This document shows, piece after piece, positions 25,476-33,220 of a stretch of DNA of 41,348 bases. Numbering within the stretch: position 1 is the first letter of the stretch; the number at the start of each line of letters is the position of its first letter. The stretch is from the NCBI GenBank assembly GCA_012523075.1, contig JAAYJF010000161.1, positions 1 to 41,348 on the forward strand, written 5' to 3'. The stretch is from Clostridiales bacterium. GTDB taxonomy: Bacteria > Bacillota > Clostridia > Ch29. The notes beneath the pieces are model-generated. The model did no database searches. It saw only the letters and a list, made by a program, of their open reading frames with translations, and was not told the DNA's origin. The translations under genes were made by a program, and so were the position numbers.

Positions 25476-26425
25476 CCCTTTTTTGTAGATATTTGCGATG
25501 TATTATTATCAACCCCTATTAAATTTTGGTATAAGACTCCCTCCAGGTTATCCCATTCGCTGATGGTAAGCCTGCCAAAGTTCCAATGCTCCATAAGGCT
25601 TTTTAATATTATAGTCCCGGCTACTATTATATCCACCCTTCCGGGATGCAATCCGGGTATTTCTCTCCTTTGCCGCACATCCAGGGCCGACAGCCTGCTT
25701 AATATTTCGTTAACATCGCTTCGTTTAAGAACAGACCTGTGTATGCGGTCCGGGTCGTACTCTTCCATGCCCAGCGCTACCGCTGCAAGGCTCGTTATCG
25801 TCCCGCCTATGCCCACCATCTCCGCATCCCCGACAGTCATATCCTTTGCTTTTTGAGCAATCATTTGCGCAATATAACGCTCAATCGCCACCGTCTCATC
25901 AGTTTTTACCGGGTCGCTTTTGATAAATCTTTCGGTCATCCTAACCGCGCCTATGTCAAGGCTTTTTCGATTTTTAATGCTAAATCCCACACCGGATACC
26001 AATTCGGTACTCCCGCCGCCAATGTCCACCACAAAAATTTCTTTTCCATGGCACCCGCAGCCCAATACCGCTCCTATATAGCCCGTCTCCGCCTCCCTAT
26101 CGCCGTCAAGTACCCGGGCATTCAGGCCCAGCCGGCGTACCCTTTCAACAAAAACGCCTCCGTTGGCGGCATCTCTAACGGCGCTGGTGGCACATACCTC
26201 AATCCTACCTGCTCCCATGGAAAAGGCCTTTTCCCTAAACTCCCCAACCGCTCTGAGGGTTGTCTGCACGTTCTGCGGGGACAGGACTCCATCGGCGTCC
26301 ACCCCCGCGCCCAGCCGGGTGGTGCGCAAACCCTTATACAGGGGCTTTATACAAAACCCGTCCACCTGTGCCACCAACATCCTTACTGAATTGGTGCCTA
26401 TGTCTATCGCTGCCACCCTTCCCAC
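25472..26425 (-). CDS. Ppx/GppA family phosphatase
   Basis: About 317 residues of the actin-like exopolyphosphatase / guanosine pentaphosphate phosphohydrolase family. It probably hydrolyses polyphosphate and/or pppGpp. The phosphate-binding motifs VAAIDIGTNSVRM near the N-terminus and VVDIGGGSTEL near residue 137, plus GIGGTITSLAAV, define the ATPase-like fold. Only the two N-terminal domains are present, as in other ~310-residue members. The ATG at 26440 overlaps the ribosome site, whereas a GTG at 26425 is placed 8 nt after GGAGG and is preferred. It follows the yabR-like gene by about 50 nt. Whether Ppx or GppA activity dominates is not visible. Confidence 0.9.
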   Translation of the reverse strand: MGRVAAIDIGTNSVRMLVAQVDGFCIKPLYKGLRTTRLGAGVDADGVLSPQNVQTTLRAVGEFREKAFSMGAGRIEVCATSAVRDAANGGVFVERVRRLGLNARVLDGDREAETGYIGAVLGCGCHGKEIFVVDIGGGSTELVSGVGFSIKNRKSLDIGAVRMTERFIKSDPVKTDETVAIERYIAQMIAQKAKDMTVGDAEMVGIGGTITSLAAVALGMEEYDPDRIHRSVLKRSDVNEILSRLSALDVRQRREIPGLHPGRVDIIVAGTIILKSLMEHWNFGRLTISEWDNLEGVLYQNLIGVDNNTSQISTKKG

Positions 26426-26473
26426 TATATATGCCTCCATTTAATAAACCGTGCCCGAAGGCACGGTTGTTTG

Positions 26474-26893
26474 CTAATAATCTCCTCTTCTGAAGCCTCC
26501 GCCTCTCTTGGATTCCTGGCTTTTTTTAAGCTGCTGCTGCTTTTCATCGCTGTCCCTTAAGAATTTCATCATCCTGTCTTCAAAGGACAGATTTTTGGTC
26601 TTTTCCCTCTTCTCCGCCTCCCAATCAATCTCGATGGGCCTTGAGGCCTTTTTCAAACGAGTGCCTGCCTGTTTTAGCGATAGGCTAATTTTCCCCTTGC
26701 TGTCAATGGATATTATCTTTACCTTAACTTTATCCTTTTCCTTAAGATACTGCTTAATATCCTCGACATAGTGATCTGCTACTTCCGATATATGAACAAG
26801 TCCGGTCTTTCCCTCCGGCAGTTGAACGAAGGCGCCAAAGCTGGCTATGCTGGTAACCATTCCTTCAACTATGCTCCCTACCTGAAACGGCAT
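26474..26893 (-). CDS. yabR: S1 RNA-binding domain protein (YabR)
   Basis: A 139-residue protein with one S1 domain at residues ~4-75 (GSIVEGMVTSIASFGAFVQL, GLVHISEVAD, KVKVKIISID). It is followed by a charged Lys/Arg/Glu-rich tail ending in GGGFRRGDY. It matches B. subtilis YabR in size, domain and position just after divIC. The S1 domain is nearest to the polynucleotide phosphorylase type, suggesting RNA or ribosome contact. No enzymatic domain is present. Confidence 0.92.
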   Translation of the reverse strand: MPFQVGSIVEGMVTSIASFGAFVQLPEGKTGLVHISEVADHYVEDIKQYLKEKDKVKVKIISIDSKGKISLSLKQAGTRLKKASRPIEIDWEAEKREKTKNLSFEDRMMKFLRDSDEKQQQLKKSQESKRGGGFRRGDY

Positions 26894-26969
26894 AGGTCAA
26901 AAATTCCTCCTCTTAGTTATTAAAACACTATACAGTCTGTGATAATTATATATTATGCCTGTGGTTATG

Positions 26970-27296
26970 TCAATTGCCCGTATCCTGGTCCCCATGGTTT
27001 ACATCAACAAACATAACCTCACCGAATTTGATAAGCCCCAGTCTCTCCCGGGCAATTCTTTCTATGTACTCGTCGCTTCGCATCCTTTCAATCTCATCCT
27101 TTAGCTTTTCGTTCTCCTTTTTAATTTCTTCTATCTGCGCCTGTATCCGGGCCTCCTGCGCCCGGGCATTCCTTATGGTTATATACTGGGCGGTCAGCGA
27201 GTAAGCAAGGTAAACCGCCAGCAGAATCATCACTATACTCTTCGACCTGATAGGCTTTTTGGTTTTTTTGGGCTTCATTTCGTATACTTGTCCCAT
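26970..27296 (-). CDS. divIC: Septum formation initiator (DivIC/FtsB family)
   Basis: A 108-residue bitopic protein: a basic cytoplasmic start (KPKKTKKPIRSKS), one membrane helix at residues ~21-37, a coiled coil at ~45-75 (QAQIEEIKKENEKLKDEIERM), and the family end motif YIERIARERLGLIKFGE. It bridges FtsL and DivIB in the division complex. It lies between yabQ and yabR, as in B. subtilis. The ATG at 27296 follows GGGGGT. Confidence 0.92.
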   Translation of the reverse strand: MGQVYEMKPKKTKKPIRSKSIVMILLAVYLAYSLTAQYITIRNARAQEARIQAQIEEIKKENEKLKDEIERMRSDEYIERIARERLGLIKFGEVMFVDVNHGDQDTGN

Positions 27297-27362
27297 AAAA
27301 AGACCCCCGTCCGTGTACCTTATTTGTTTAGTATTCTATAAAAATAGCATAATTCCTTCATA

Positions 27363-27842
27363 TCATTTCTTATCCTTAAGCATTGGTATATATTTCCGCA
27401 GGTCCTTACCCAGCCCGATAAACAGTTTGGCCGTCTTAACCTTAACCCTGCTGCATGGTGTCCACAGCATATTTGACAGGAACCTAACAGGACCCCTTAT
27501 TATTTTTAGCAAGGAGTATACAAAGCCCCTTATGCAGTAAATCAGTGCGTACAGCAGACCCCGGGCCACTCTGCTTAAGAATTTAAAATACACCACCATC
27601 CCAGCCGCAAACCCCAGTAGCTGATAGACTCTTATCAGGCCGCTACTGCTACTGTACACCACCGAAAGGATGAGAATAAGGCCAAGGGCCCAGAATACAG
27701 TATCCCCGGCTATCGTTACCGCCTTTCCAAACCGGAGTATGTCCCTTACAAATCTGTACAGGTCAAAAACAAGCCCTAGCAAAAACCCGCCGTAAATTGC
27801 TGCCAACAGAATTATTATCTGGTCAGTCACCGACAGGAGCAT
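27363..27842 (-). CDS. yabQ: Spore cortex biosynthesis protein YabQ
   Basis: About 159 residues with an ATG at 27842, 6 nt after AGGGGG; a TTG 18 nt upstream is rejected. Three or so membrane helices occupy residues ~5-100, with the YabQ family segments YGGFLLGLVFDLYR and VFWALG. The C-terminal part is basic. In B. subtilis YabQ sits in the forespore outer membrane and is needed for the cortex. It is separated from yabP by about 257 nt because a MITE-like repeat lies between them; in most relatives the two genes are adjacent. Confidence 0.9.
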   Translation of the reverse strand: MLLSVTDQIIILLAAIYGGFLLGLVFDLYRFVRDILRFGKAVTIAGDTVFWALGLILILSVVYSSSSGLIRVYQLLGFAAGMVVYFKFLSRVARGLLYALIYCIRGFVYSLLKIIRGPVRFLSNMLWTPCSRVKVKTAKLFIGLGKDLRKYIPMLKDKK

Positions 27843-27903
27843 CCAAGACCCCCTAACCAATTCTAAAGTCTATCTATATAAGTTGCAATAAGTATTTTAC
27901 AGC

Positions 27904-28070
27904 TTACATACAACGCATTAATAATATCACATTACTTTACTTGTCATTTAAGAGGGCGAAGCCCGAAGAATCCTGCTTGAATAGATCCTTCGCTATCGCT
28001 CAGCATGACAAAACAGGGTGCTCTGGATGACACGCTAGAAGATGTAAATTTTTAAATGCGTTACATATAA
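27904..28070. repeat. MITE-like element family 1, copy 2 (between yabP and yabQ)
   Basis: The ends are TTACATACAACGCATTAATA at the left and the inverted AAATGCGTTACATATAA at the right. The interior shares TCATTTAAGAGGGCGAAGCC, CGAAGAATCCTG and GATCCTTCGCTATCGCTCAG words with copy 1 (13955-14152). It splits the yabP-yabQ pair without breaking either gene. Confidence 0.7.
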
Positions 28071-28099
28071 TTTTATAAACCACCGTGCGGGACGATGGT

Positions 28100-28372
28100 T
28101 TATTTGAACATTCTAGCCAGAATTCCTTTTCCCCTGTCTTTAATTTCCCTGCTTTCAGAATAAATACAGCTTGTGATATTCCCCTTTACTTGCAGGTTAC
28201 CATCATCGATGCTCAGCTTATTTATTTGCAGGCCCTCACCCGTAACCGTAAGGGTGCCAAGAGAAGTCTCCAACGCAACCTCATTCTCGTCGAAATTGTA
28301 TATATCCTTTACCCCGGATATGGATAAAGAACTTCTGTCTTCCAGCATAATGCTGTGTCTTTTCTCTTCCAT
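28100..28372 (-). CDS. yabP: Sporulation protein YabP
   Basis: A 90-residue protein of the YabP/YqfC family. The HSIMLEDRSSLSISGVKDIYNFDENEV beginning, with an SGV turn, and the following LETSLGTLTVTGEGLQI are characteristic. It is a small all-beta protein needed for spore formation in relatives (YqfC paralog in the cortex pathway). The ATG at 28372 follows AAAGGGGGG. It stands between spoIID and yabQ. Family members show a conserved pairing with yabQ. Confidence 0.92.
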   Translation of the reverse strand: MEEKRHSIMLEDRSSLSISGVKDIYNFDENEVALETSLGTLTVTGEGLQINKLSIDDGNLQVKGNITSCIYSESREIKDRGKGILARMFK

Positions 28373-28428
28373 AGCCTGCCCCCCTTTCCTTACTTAAAAT
28401 ATCTATGTCTTATCCCATTGATTTATTC

Positions 28429-29409
28429 CTATTCCCAGGCCTTTACTATCTTAATCCCTTCAAAATAGTATTGGACTATCTCCTCGGCTTTTTTGCCCTC
28501 CTTTGCAAGGGCATAGGCCCCCCACTGGGACATGCCAACACCATGACCGTATCCTCGGCCCTTTATCGTGAGCTTTCCTTCCGCGACCTCCATACTGTCA
28601 ATCTGCGTTGACTTCATCCTGGTGCTACCAATAGCGATACGAAACTCGGGAGCGGAAACTTCCGTACCATTAAAGCTTAAGGTGGTTGCCCTGCCGGAAG
28701 GACCTTTTTGTACAACCTCTGCGGAGTTTATTTCCTTTGCTTCTTTACCCATTTCACTTAGGGCCTGCACCACTTCCTGGGTGGAAAAGGATACGCTCCA
28801 GTTGCTGTCCTCCTCCGGTGCCTCCGGTGAATCCGGAGACTTTACAACCTTTATATAGGGCGGCTCGTCCTCCTCAAAGGCAAGCCCTTCCTTGGCGGTG
28901 GCGGTCCTACCTCCCGCATGGGCATGGAACCATGCCTTTATATAGTTGTTGTTATGAATGGCCACCTCACCCCTAGTCCTTTCCACCGCCTTTTTAACCC
29001 TGTCGTTTACCGCCTGCTGGTTCCACGCCTGGGCCTCCTCTATATCGGTGGAAACGTGGGCACCTTCGTACTTGGAGCCCCCCTTTTCCGATACAAACTC
29101 CATAACAAAGGTACGGGCCAAAATAGCCTGGGCCGCCAGAGCTTCTTCCGGCCAATCGTTCTTCATCTCCCCGGCCACTACGCCCTGCAGGTATTCTTCG
29201 AAAGGCAGTTCCTTAACCTCCCCGCTTTCCTTAACATAAACCTTCAAAACCGGTTCCTTTCCCTGTCCCCTGCTTATCGATTCGGGAATTTTTAGCCGTA
29301 CCATTTCTGGGGATGGCCTTTGCTCCGGGTCCCTGTCCCTGGCGCAGCATGTAACCAATATCAATAAAACCATTAGAATTACAAGTCTAATCTGCCGTCT
29401 CCGTTTCAT
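28429..29409 (-). CDS. spoIID: SpoIID/LytB-type lytic transglycosylase
   Basis: A 326-residue exported protein. Residues ~8-24 are a hydrophobic signal or anchor ending in VTCCARD, which may also act as a lipobox. The SpoIID domain shows FEEYLQGVVAGEMKNDWPEEALAAQAILARTF near residues 74-105, with the Glu expected in catalysis, and GRGYGHGVGMSQWGAYALAKEG near the end. SpoIID cleaves denuded glycan during engulfment. This copy sits in the yab cluster instead of next to spoIIQ/spoIIIG, so it could be SpoIID itself or a LytB-type paralog. Its start lies only about 48 nt from a MITE-like element, which therefore borders or contains its promoter. Confidence 0.88.
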   Translation of the reverse strand: MKRRRQIRLVILMVLLILVTCCARDRDPEQRPSPEMVRLKIPESISRGQGKEPVLKVYVKESGEVKELPFEEYLQGVVAGEMKNDWPEEALAAQAILARTFVMEFVSEKGGSKYEGAHVSTDIEEAQAWNQQAVNDRVKKAVERTRGEVAIHNNNYIKAWFHAHAGGRTATAKEGLAFEEDEPPYIKVVKSPDSPEAPEEDSNWSVSFSTQEVVQALSEMGKEAKEINSAEVVQKGPSGRATTLSFNGTEVSAPEFRIAIGSTRMKSTQIDSMEVAEGKLTIKGRGYGHGVGMSQWGAYALAKEGKKAEEIVQYYFEGIKIVKAWE

Positions 29410-29457
29410 TTAGCCTTTTCCTCCTTTTAATACTATCACCACTTTTGTATTTGGCAC

Positions 29458-29771
29458 AACGCACTAATAGTATTCATTCCCCTGCCTTTCATTCTGAAGA
29501 AGAGAAGCCTGAAGAATCCGACCTTGCCGCTTAACAGACACGGGGACGGTTCTCCTGTCTGCGGGCAAAAGGCAAAGGGACGGTCAATACTGCTGAAACG
29601 CTGCGTTTATTGTTTGTCATTCTGAAACGAAGTTGAAGAATCTAATGTTTTGGTAGCCTAAAGGTTCTTCGCTTCGCAAGATCCTTCGCTTCGCTCAGGA
29701 TGACAAACGTTACGCTCAGCATGACAAACGTTACGCTTGGGATGACACCAGTTTTAAATGCGTTATATATA
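29458..29771. repeat. MITE-like element family 1, copy 3 (upstream of spoIID)
   Basis: The left end CACAACGCACTAATAGTATTC and the right end AAATGCGTTATATATAG (inverted) match the other copies. The interior is longer, with several GATCCTTCGCTTCGCTCAGG and GATGACAAACGTTACGCT words in tandem and an inserted REP-like hairpin (29535-29561). The longer length (~314 bp) comes from these internal duplications. No gene is present from 29410 to 29907. Confidence 0.65.
29535..29561. repeat. REP-like palindrome nested in copy 3
   Basis: CAGACA (29535-29540) and TGTCTG (29556-29561) close a hairpin whose inner GGGGA/TCTCC can also pair. The core ACGGGGACGGTTCTCCTGT is a repeat type often found near REP-associated transposase genes in Firmicutes. 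A relative lies inside yabS at 21784-21808. Confidence 0.5.
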
Positions 29772-29855
29772 GTATCCGGAATATTTGTTATTCTAATATG
29801 TAAGTTTTTACCTCGACTTTTTCTGCCTTTTTTAAACCAAAAGTGCCAAACCCTG

Positions 29856-29864
29856 TGCTATAAT
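29856..29864 (+). promoter_or_regulatory. Extended -10 promoter of the plus-strand peptidoglycan-binding gene
   Basis: TG-C-TATAAT (29856-29864) is an extended -10 element about 44 nt before the ATG; no good -35 is present at 17 bp. The ribosome site AAAGGGAGTG follows at 29894-29903. Confidence 0.5.
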
Positions 29865-29907
29865 TAAGGCAGAGTTTTCCCGGGAATTACTTAAAGGGAG
29901 TGAAAAA

Positions 29908-30720
29908 ATGAAAAGGCCCATAAGCATTGTATTGGCTACTCTTCTCTGCCTACTGGTTTTATCTGTTTCGGATTGTGTTTTAGCCTCCTCCGGTGTACTA
30001 AGGTTCGGTAGCAGGGGGGAAGAGGTACGCCTTCTTCAGCAGCAGCTTAATGAAAGAGGCTACCTAGATCACCAGCCCACCGGGTATTTCGGACCGCTGA
30101 CCACACAGGCAGTTATTGGATTTCAGCTGGATTACTGCCTTAAGGTGGACGGCATGGTAGGGCCACAGACCCTTGAAGCCCTTAGAAATAACGGGGAAGA
30201 GCTGCCGCCGGCCGATGACCCGGAAACGGACAACAAGCCTGTGGAAGTACCTGAAACGGGAGAGTACCTGGACTGGTTCAGCGAAGCACAGTACATATTC
30301 AAGGAAGGGGACGTGGCGCTTATTACCGACGTGGATACCCGTCTTTCCTTCAAGATTATGAGAACCTTCGGCCACGAGCACGCCGATGTAGAGACCCTTA
30401 CCGCGGAAGACAGCGAGGTAGTAAAGGACATATGGGGCGGCTGGAGCTGGGAAAGAAGGGCAGTAATAATAACGGTGAACGACAGGCATGTAGCCGCATC
30501 GATGACGGCAATGCCCCATGCCGGCAGGGATGGTGAGCCTGCGCTAAAGACCATAGCCTCCAGGAGCGGCGGCTACGGGCGGGGTGCCAACCTGGACAGA
30601 ATAAAAGGTAACGATATGGACGGGGTTATGTGCCTGCACTTCAAAAACAGTAACCTGCACAAGAATGACAAACCGGAACCCCGGCACCAAGCGATGATAA
30701 AAAAAGCGGCGGGACTTTAA
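29908..30720 (+). CDS. Secreted peptidoglycan-binding domain protein with uncharacterised C-terminal domain
   Basis: A 270-residue exported protein and the only plus-strand gene of the window. Residues 1-26 are a Sec signal peptide (basic start, hydrophobic core, cleavage near VLAS-SG). Residues ~30-93 are a PG_binding_1 domain (FGSRGEEVRLLQQQLNERGYL... GYFGPLTTQAVIGFQ... VDGMVGPQTLEAL). A short acidic/proline linker follows. The C-terminal domain (~115-270), starting YLDWFSEAQYIFKEGDVALI, contains conserved-looking WGGWSWERRAV, SMTAMPHAG and DGVMCLHFKNS with two His, but no family I can name for certain; it recalls domains seen in clostridial wall proteins. A cell-wall or spore-cortex role is likely. 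Confidence 0.85.
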   Translation: MKRPISIVLATLLCLLVLSVSDCVLASSGVLRFGSRGEEVRLLQQQLNERGYLDHQPTGYFGPLTTQAVIGFQLDYCLKVDGMVGPQTLEALRNNGEELPPADDPETDNKPVEVPETGEYLDWFSEAQYIFKEGDVALITDVDTRLSFKIMRTFGHEHADVETLTAEDSEVVKDIWGGWSWERRAVIITVNDRHVAASMTAMPHAGRDGEPALKTIASRSGGYGRGANLDRIKGNDMDGVMCLHFKNSNLHKNDKPEPRHQAMIKKAAGL

Positions 30721-30729
30721 CCCCGCCGC
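30699..30729. terminator. Bidirectional terminator
   Basis: GCGGCGGG (30706-30713) and CCCGCCGC (30722-30729) form an 8-bp GC stem that spans the stop codon of the plus-strand gene. On the minus strand it is followed by seven T, an excellent terminator for the hbs/rqcP side; on the plus strand only AGATTGTTT follows. Confidence 0.85.
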
Positions 30730-30749
30730 AGATTGTTTACAAGCACAGT

Positions 30750-31075
30750 TAGGGCTTCATGAATACCCGCTTATGCGAAAAAGCTTTAGAGGAAACTAAA
30801 GCCTTGCTAAACCTTTTTAAGCATGCGCTAGCGCTTCATGAAGCCCTATGCTACAAAAACGTGCTATCGCCAGGCATCAAGTCATCTGAAGCGGAGCTTT
30901 ATCCCGCACAATTAAAAGGAGCGCAGATGGCGGAGGAAAAGAATTTTCAAGTGTTTGAGCCGTAAGGCGAGTTGTTGAAAATTCCCGGAGCCATCGAGCT
31001 CATTCGGACATTACTGCGGGTTTGCGCAGCGTAGATGACGGATGCCTGGTATATACTGGTATTCATGAAGCCCTA
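30750..31075. mobile_element. 326-bp element with 18-bp terminal inverted repeats (MITE-like, family 2)
   Basis: TAGGGCTTCATGAATACC (30750-30767) is repeated as its exact complement at 31058-31075. Inside are a perfect 10-bp inverted repeat GAATTTTCAA / TTGAAAATTC and an extra internal CTTCATGAAGCCCTA. The ends start and finish with TA, which would fit a TA-target (Tc1/mariner, IS630-like) element; no transposase is encoded. The right end abuts the rqcP stop codon. A truncated copy lies at 21505-21700. Confidence 0.75.
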
Positions 31076-31318
31076 TTACTCTATAACGTGGTACATTTCC
31101 CTTGCCTTGTCCTTGCCAACGTGTTCCATTATGTTTTCAACCCGGACCTTAAGCCTTTTTTCGCCGAAGGAAAGCTCTAACACATCCCCCGGCTTAACCT
31201 CCGAACCCGCTTTTGCCACCCGCCCGTTTTGCAGTATCCTGCCCCGCTCACAGGCTTCCTTGGCAACGGTCCTTCTTTTTATAAGCCTGGATTCCTTAAG
31301 GAACTTGTCCAATCTCAA
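31076..31318 (-). CDS. rqcP: S4-domain RNA-binding protein RqcP (YabO)
   Basis: An 80-residue protein made almost only of an S4 domain (MRLDKFLKESRLIKRRTVAKEAC ... GDVLELSFG). RqcP works with RqcH in ribosome-associated quality control, moving alanine-tailed peptides on stalled 50S subunits. An upstream in-frame ATG at 31363 gives an atypical N-terminal extension; the TTG at 31318, nine bases after GGGAGG, starts exactly at the family MRLDKFLK and is chosen. It follows hbs with a terminator-like hairpin in between, as part of the yabN-hbs-yabO order. Confidence 0.93.
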   Translation of the reverse strand: MRLDKFLKESRLIKRRTVAKEACERGRILQNGRVAKAGSEVKPGDVLELSFGEKRLKVRVENIMEHVGKDKAREMYHVIE

Positions 31319-31347
31319 ATGACCAATCCTCCCGTTTACCGTTAAGA

Positions 31348-31373
31348 GAAAAATCAGGTCCAAGACCTGATTT
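31348..31373 (-). terminator. Terminator between hbs and rqcP
   Basis: AAATCAGGTC (31351-31360) and GACCTGATTT (31364-31373) pair perfectly over 10 bp with a 3-nt loop, and five T follow on the minus strand. It lies 10 nt after the hbs stop, so rqcP is probably expressed by read-through at a lower level than the abundant HU protein. Confidence 0.8.
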
Positions 31374-31382
31374 TATTCCCTA

Positions 31383-31658
31383 CTATTGGTTTACAATATC
31401 CTTCAGCGCTTTTCCGGCTTTGAACACCGGAGCCTTGGAAGCGGGGATTATCATTTCTTCCTGTGTCTTGGGGTTGCGTCCCTTTCTTTCCTTCCTGGTT
31501 TTAACCTCAAAGGTTCCAAAGCCTACCAACTGTACCTTTTCTCCCTTTAATAACGCTTCGTTTACCGATTCCATGAATGAGTTTACTGCCTTTTCCGTGT
31601 CTTTTTTTGTCAAACCGCTTTTTTCAGCCATGCTGGCAATGAGTTCTGCTTTGTTCAA
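31383..31658 (-). CDS. hbs: DNA-binding protein HU
   Basis: A 91-residue HU/IHF-family protein with the usual MNKAELIASMAEKSGLTKKDTEKAV start and the DNA-bending arm region GFGTFEVKTRKERKGRNPKTQEEM. It compacts and bends DNA as a homodimer. The start is TTG at 31658, 7 nt after GGGAGGT. It lies between mazG and rqcP, as in many Clostridia. The complete length fits the family. Confidence 0.97.
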   Translation of the reverse strand: MNKAELIASMAEKSGLTKKDTEKAVNSFMESVNEALLKGEKVQLVGFGTFEVKTRKERKGRNPKTQEEMIIPASKAPVFKAGKALKDIVNQ

Positions 31659-31732
31659 TCAAATTACCTCCCTTATATTGGATTTCCACTTATGCTATTC
31701 TACGAAATCTTTGAGATTCCTTCTCTCCGGTA

Positions 31733-33205
31733 CTATTTTTTATCAATTTTATTAAAATTATGTGTCTTTGCCTTCTGCCACAGCTCTTCCATATGGTCCA
31801 ATGTCATTTCATCGAGATTTTTCCCGATTTTTCTAGACTGGTCCTCAACAAAAGTAAATCTTTGTATAAATTTTTCAATTGTTTCCCTTAAGGCAAGCTC
31901 CGGCTGAACCCCTTCAAACCGAGCCAGGTTAACTACGGCAAACAGCAAATCCCCAAGCTCTTCCTTTATTCTGTTCATTTTTCCGGTTTTATATACCTCT
32001 TCCAGCTCGGTAAGCTCCTCCCTCACCTTGTCCATAACGTCCTCTATCCTGTCCCAGTCAAACCCGGCCAGGGCAGCCTTTTGCTGTACCTTGTAGCTAC
32101 GCATTAGTGAGGGCAGCGTTTGGGGAATGTCACGGAGGGCCTCGGTATAGCCCTTTACCCCCTTTTCCTTCCTCTTTGAGGCCTCCCATTTGTCCAGGGC
32201 ACCGTCGCTGCTCCGGGCCTTTTTGCCTCCGAACACATGGGGATGTCGACGGATGAGTTTTTCGCATATACCCCCGACCACCGCATCGAAATCAAACTCC
32301 CCCTCCTCGTCGGCTATCTGGGCATGGAACACCACCTGTAGAAGGAGGTCCCCCAGTTCCTCCTTCAAAAGACATAAGTCCTCCTTTTCTATGGCATCCA
32401 GAACCTCGTAGGCCTCTTCCAGCAGATAGGGTTTGAGGCTCTGGCGGTCCTGTTCCCTATCCCAGGGGCAGCCGTCCTTCCCCCTTAGAACTCTCATTAT
32501 TTCGATCAAGTCCTCTATCACGTATTTCTTTTCCGCTGATGCCGGTACGTATACACTGGTCAGATAATCTATGCAGGACAGCCTGTCCAACCGGTAAAGG
32601 GGTATCTGTTGCACAATTTCCTCATCCTCCACTCCCGCCGCCCTTATAACCCACAGCCGGTGTTCCGCATTGTAATTCTCCATAAGGGCTAGCTTTACCT
32701 CCGAGGCGATGAGCCGGTCGTAAACCTGGGTTATTATTAAACCCTTACCGGTATCTATTGGCTTTACCTTAAGTCCCAGTCCGTCCAGCACTTGCAGGCC
32801 CTTCACCGGGTCTATACCCAGCCTTTGGTAGACTATTTCCAAAAAGCTCATGCCGGGCACCGTCTGTACTTCTATTCCCCTTTCCTTTGCAAGGCCTGCC
32901 AGCATATAGCAGCTGGTCTCCGCAACAGCGGGGTTGCCGGGTACTGCGTACACCAGATCGCTAATCTGAGCTTCCTCAATCAGCACCCGCGCAATCCGGG
33001 AGTATACCTCCTCAAAGGTTTCTTCCTCATCGTAAAATCTGTCAAAGGAACTGTATTTAATACCCCGGGCTTTCAAATGCTCCACCACCGGGTGCTGCTC
33101 GGTTCTCAAAAAAATCTTCCGTGCCTTCTCAAGGGTTTCAAGCCCCTCCAGCGTGAGATGACTCCATGACCCGGGACCCAGGCCCACCATCGTTATCCTT
33201 CCCAT
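31733..33205 (-). CDS. mazG: Fused SAM-dependent methylase-like / MazG nucleotide pyrophosphohydrolase (YabN)
   Basis: A 490-residue two-domain protein. Residues 1-~225 are a tetrapyrrole-methylase-like domain (MVGLGPGSWSHLTLEGLETL, VYAVPGNPAVAE, VPGMSFLEI). Residues ~235-490 are two MazG units, with LRGKDGCPWDREQDRQSLKPYLLEEAYEV and the metal-binding Glu/Asp sets EELGDLLLQVVFHAQIA and KEELGDLLFAVVNLARF. MazG hydrolyses NTPs to NMP and pyrophosphate as house-cleaning. The N-terminal domain's role is not known. It lies 15 nt after spoVB, as in B. subtilis yabM-yabN, and uses the ATG at 33205. Confidence 0.94.
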   Translation of the reverse strand: MGRITMVGLGPGSWSHLTLEGLETLEKARKIFLRTEQHPVVEHLKARGIKYSSFDRFYDEEETFEEVYSRIARVLIEEAQISDLVYAVPGNPAVAETSCYMLAGLAKERGIEVQTVPGMSFLEIVYQRLGIDPVKGLQVLDGLGLKVKPIDTGKGLIITQVYDRLIASEVKLALMENYNAEHRLWVIRAAGVEDEEIVQQIPLYRLDRLSCIDYLTSVYVPASAEKKYVIEDLIEIMRVLRGKDGCPWDREQDRQSLKPYLLEEAYEVLDAIEKEDLCLLKEELGDLLLQVVFHAQIADEEGEFDFDAVVGGICEKLIRRHPHVFGGKKARSSDGALDKWEASKRKEKGVKGYTEALRDIPQTLPSLMRSYKVQQKAALAGFDWDRIEDVMDKVREELTELEEVYKTGKMNRIKEELGDLLFAVVNLARFEGVQPELALRETIEKFIQRFTFVEDQSRKIGKNLDEMTLDHMEELWQKAKTHNFNKIDKK

Positions 33206-33220
33206 AGACGTAAATTCCCC

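Noticed and set aside
25739-26389. 216-codon plus-strand open frame
   Set aside because: Antisense to the Ppx/GppA gene, which has clear family motifs.
29458-29771. CRISPR-like tandem words (GATCCTTCGC..., GATGACAAACGTTACGCT)
   Set aside because: Units are irregular, there are no unique spacers of constant length, and the block is one copy of a dispersed repeat.
30064-30554. Minus-strand frames opposite the peptidoglycan-binding gene
   Set aside because: The plus-strand gene has a signal peptide, a PG-binding domain, a promoter and a terminator; the opposite frames have none.
30759-30965. 68-codon plus-strand frame
   Set aside because: It lies wholly within the 326-bp repeat element, shares its sequence with the truncated copy where it is not open, and has no ribosome site.
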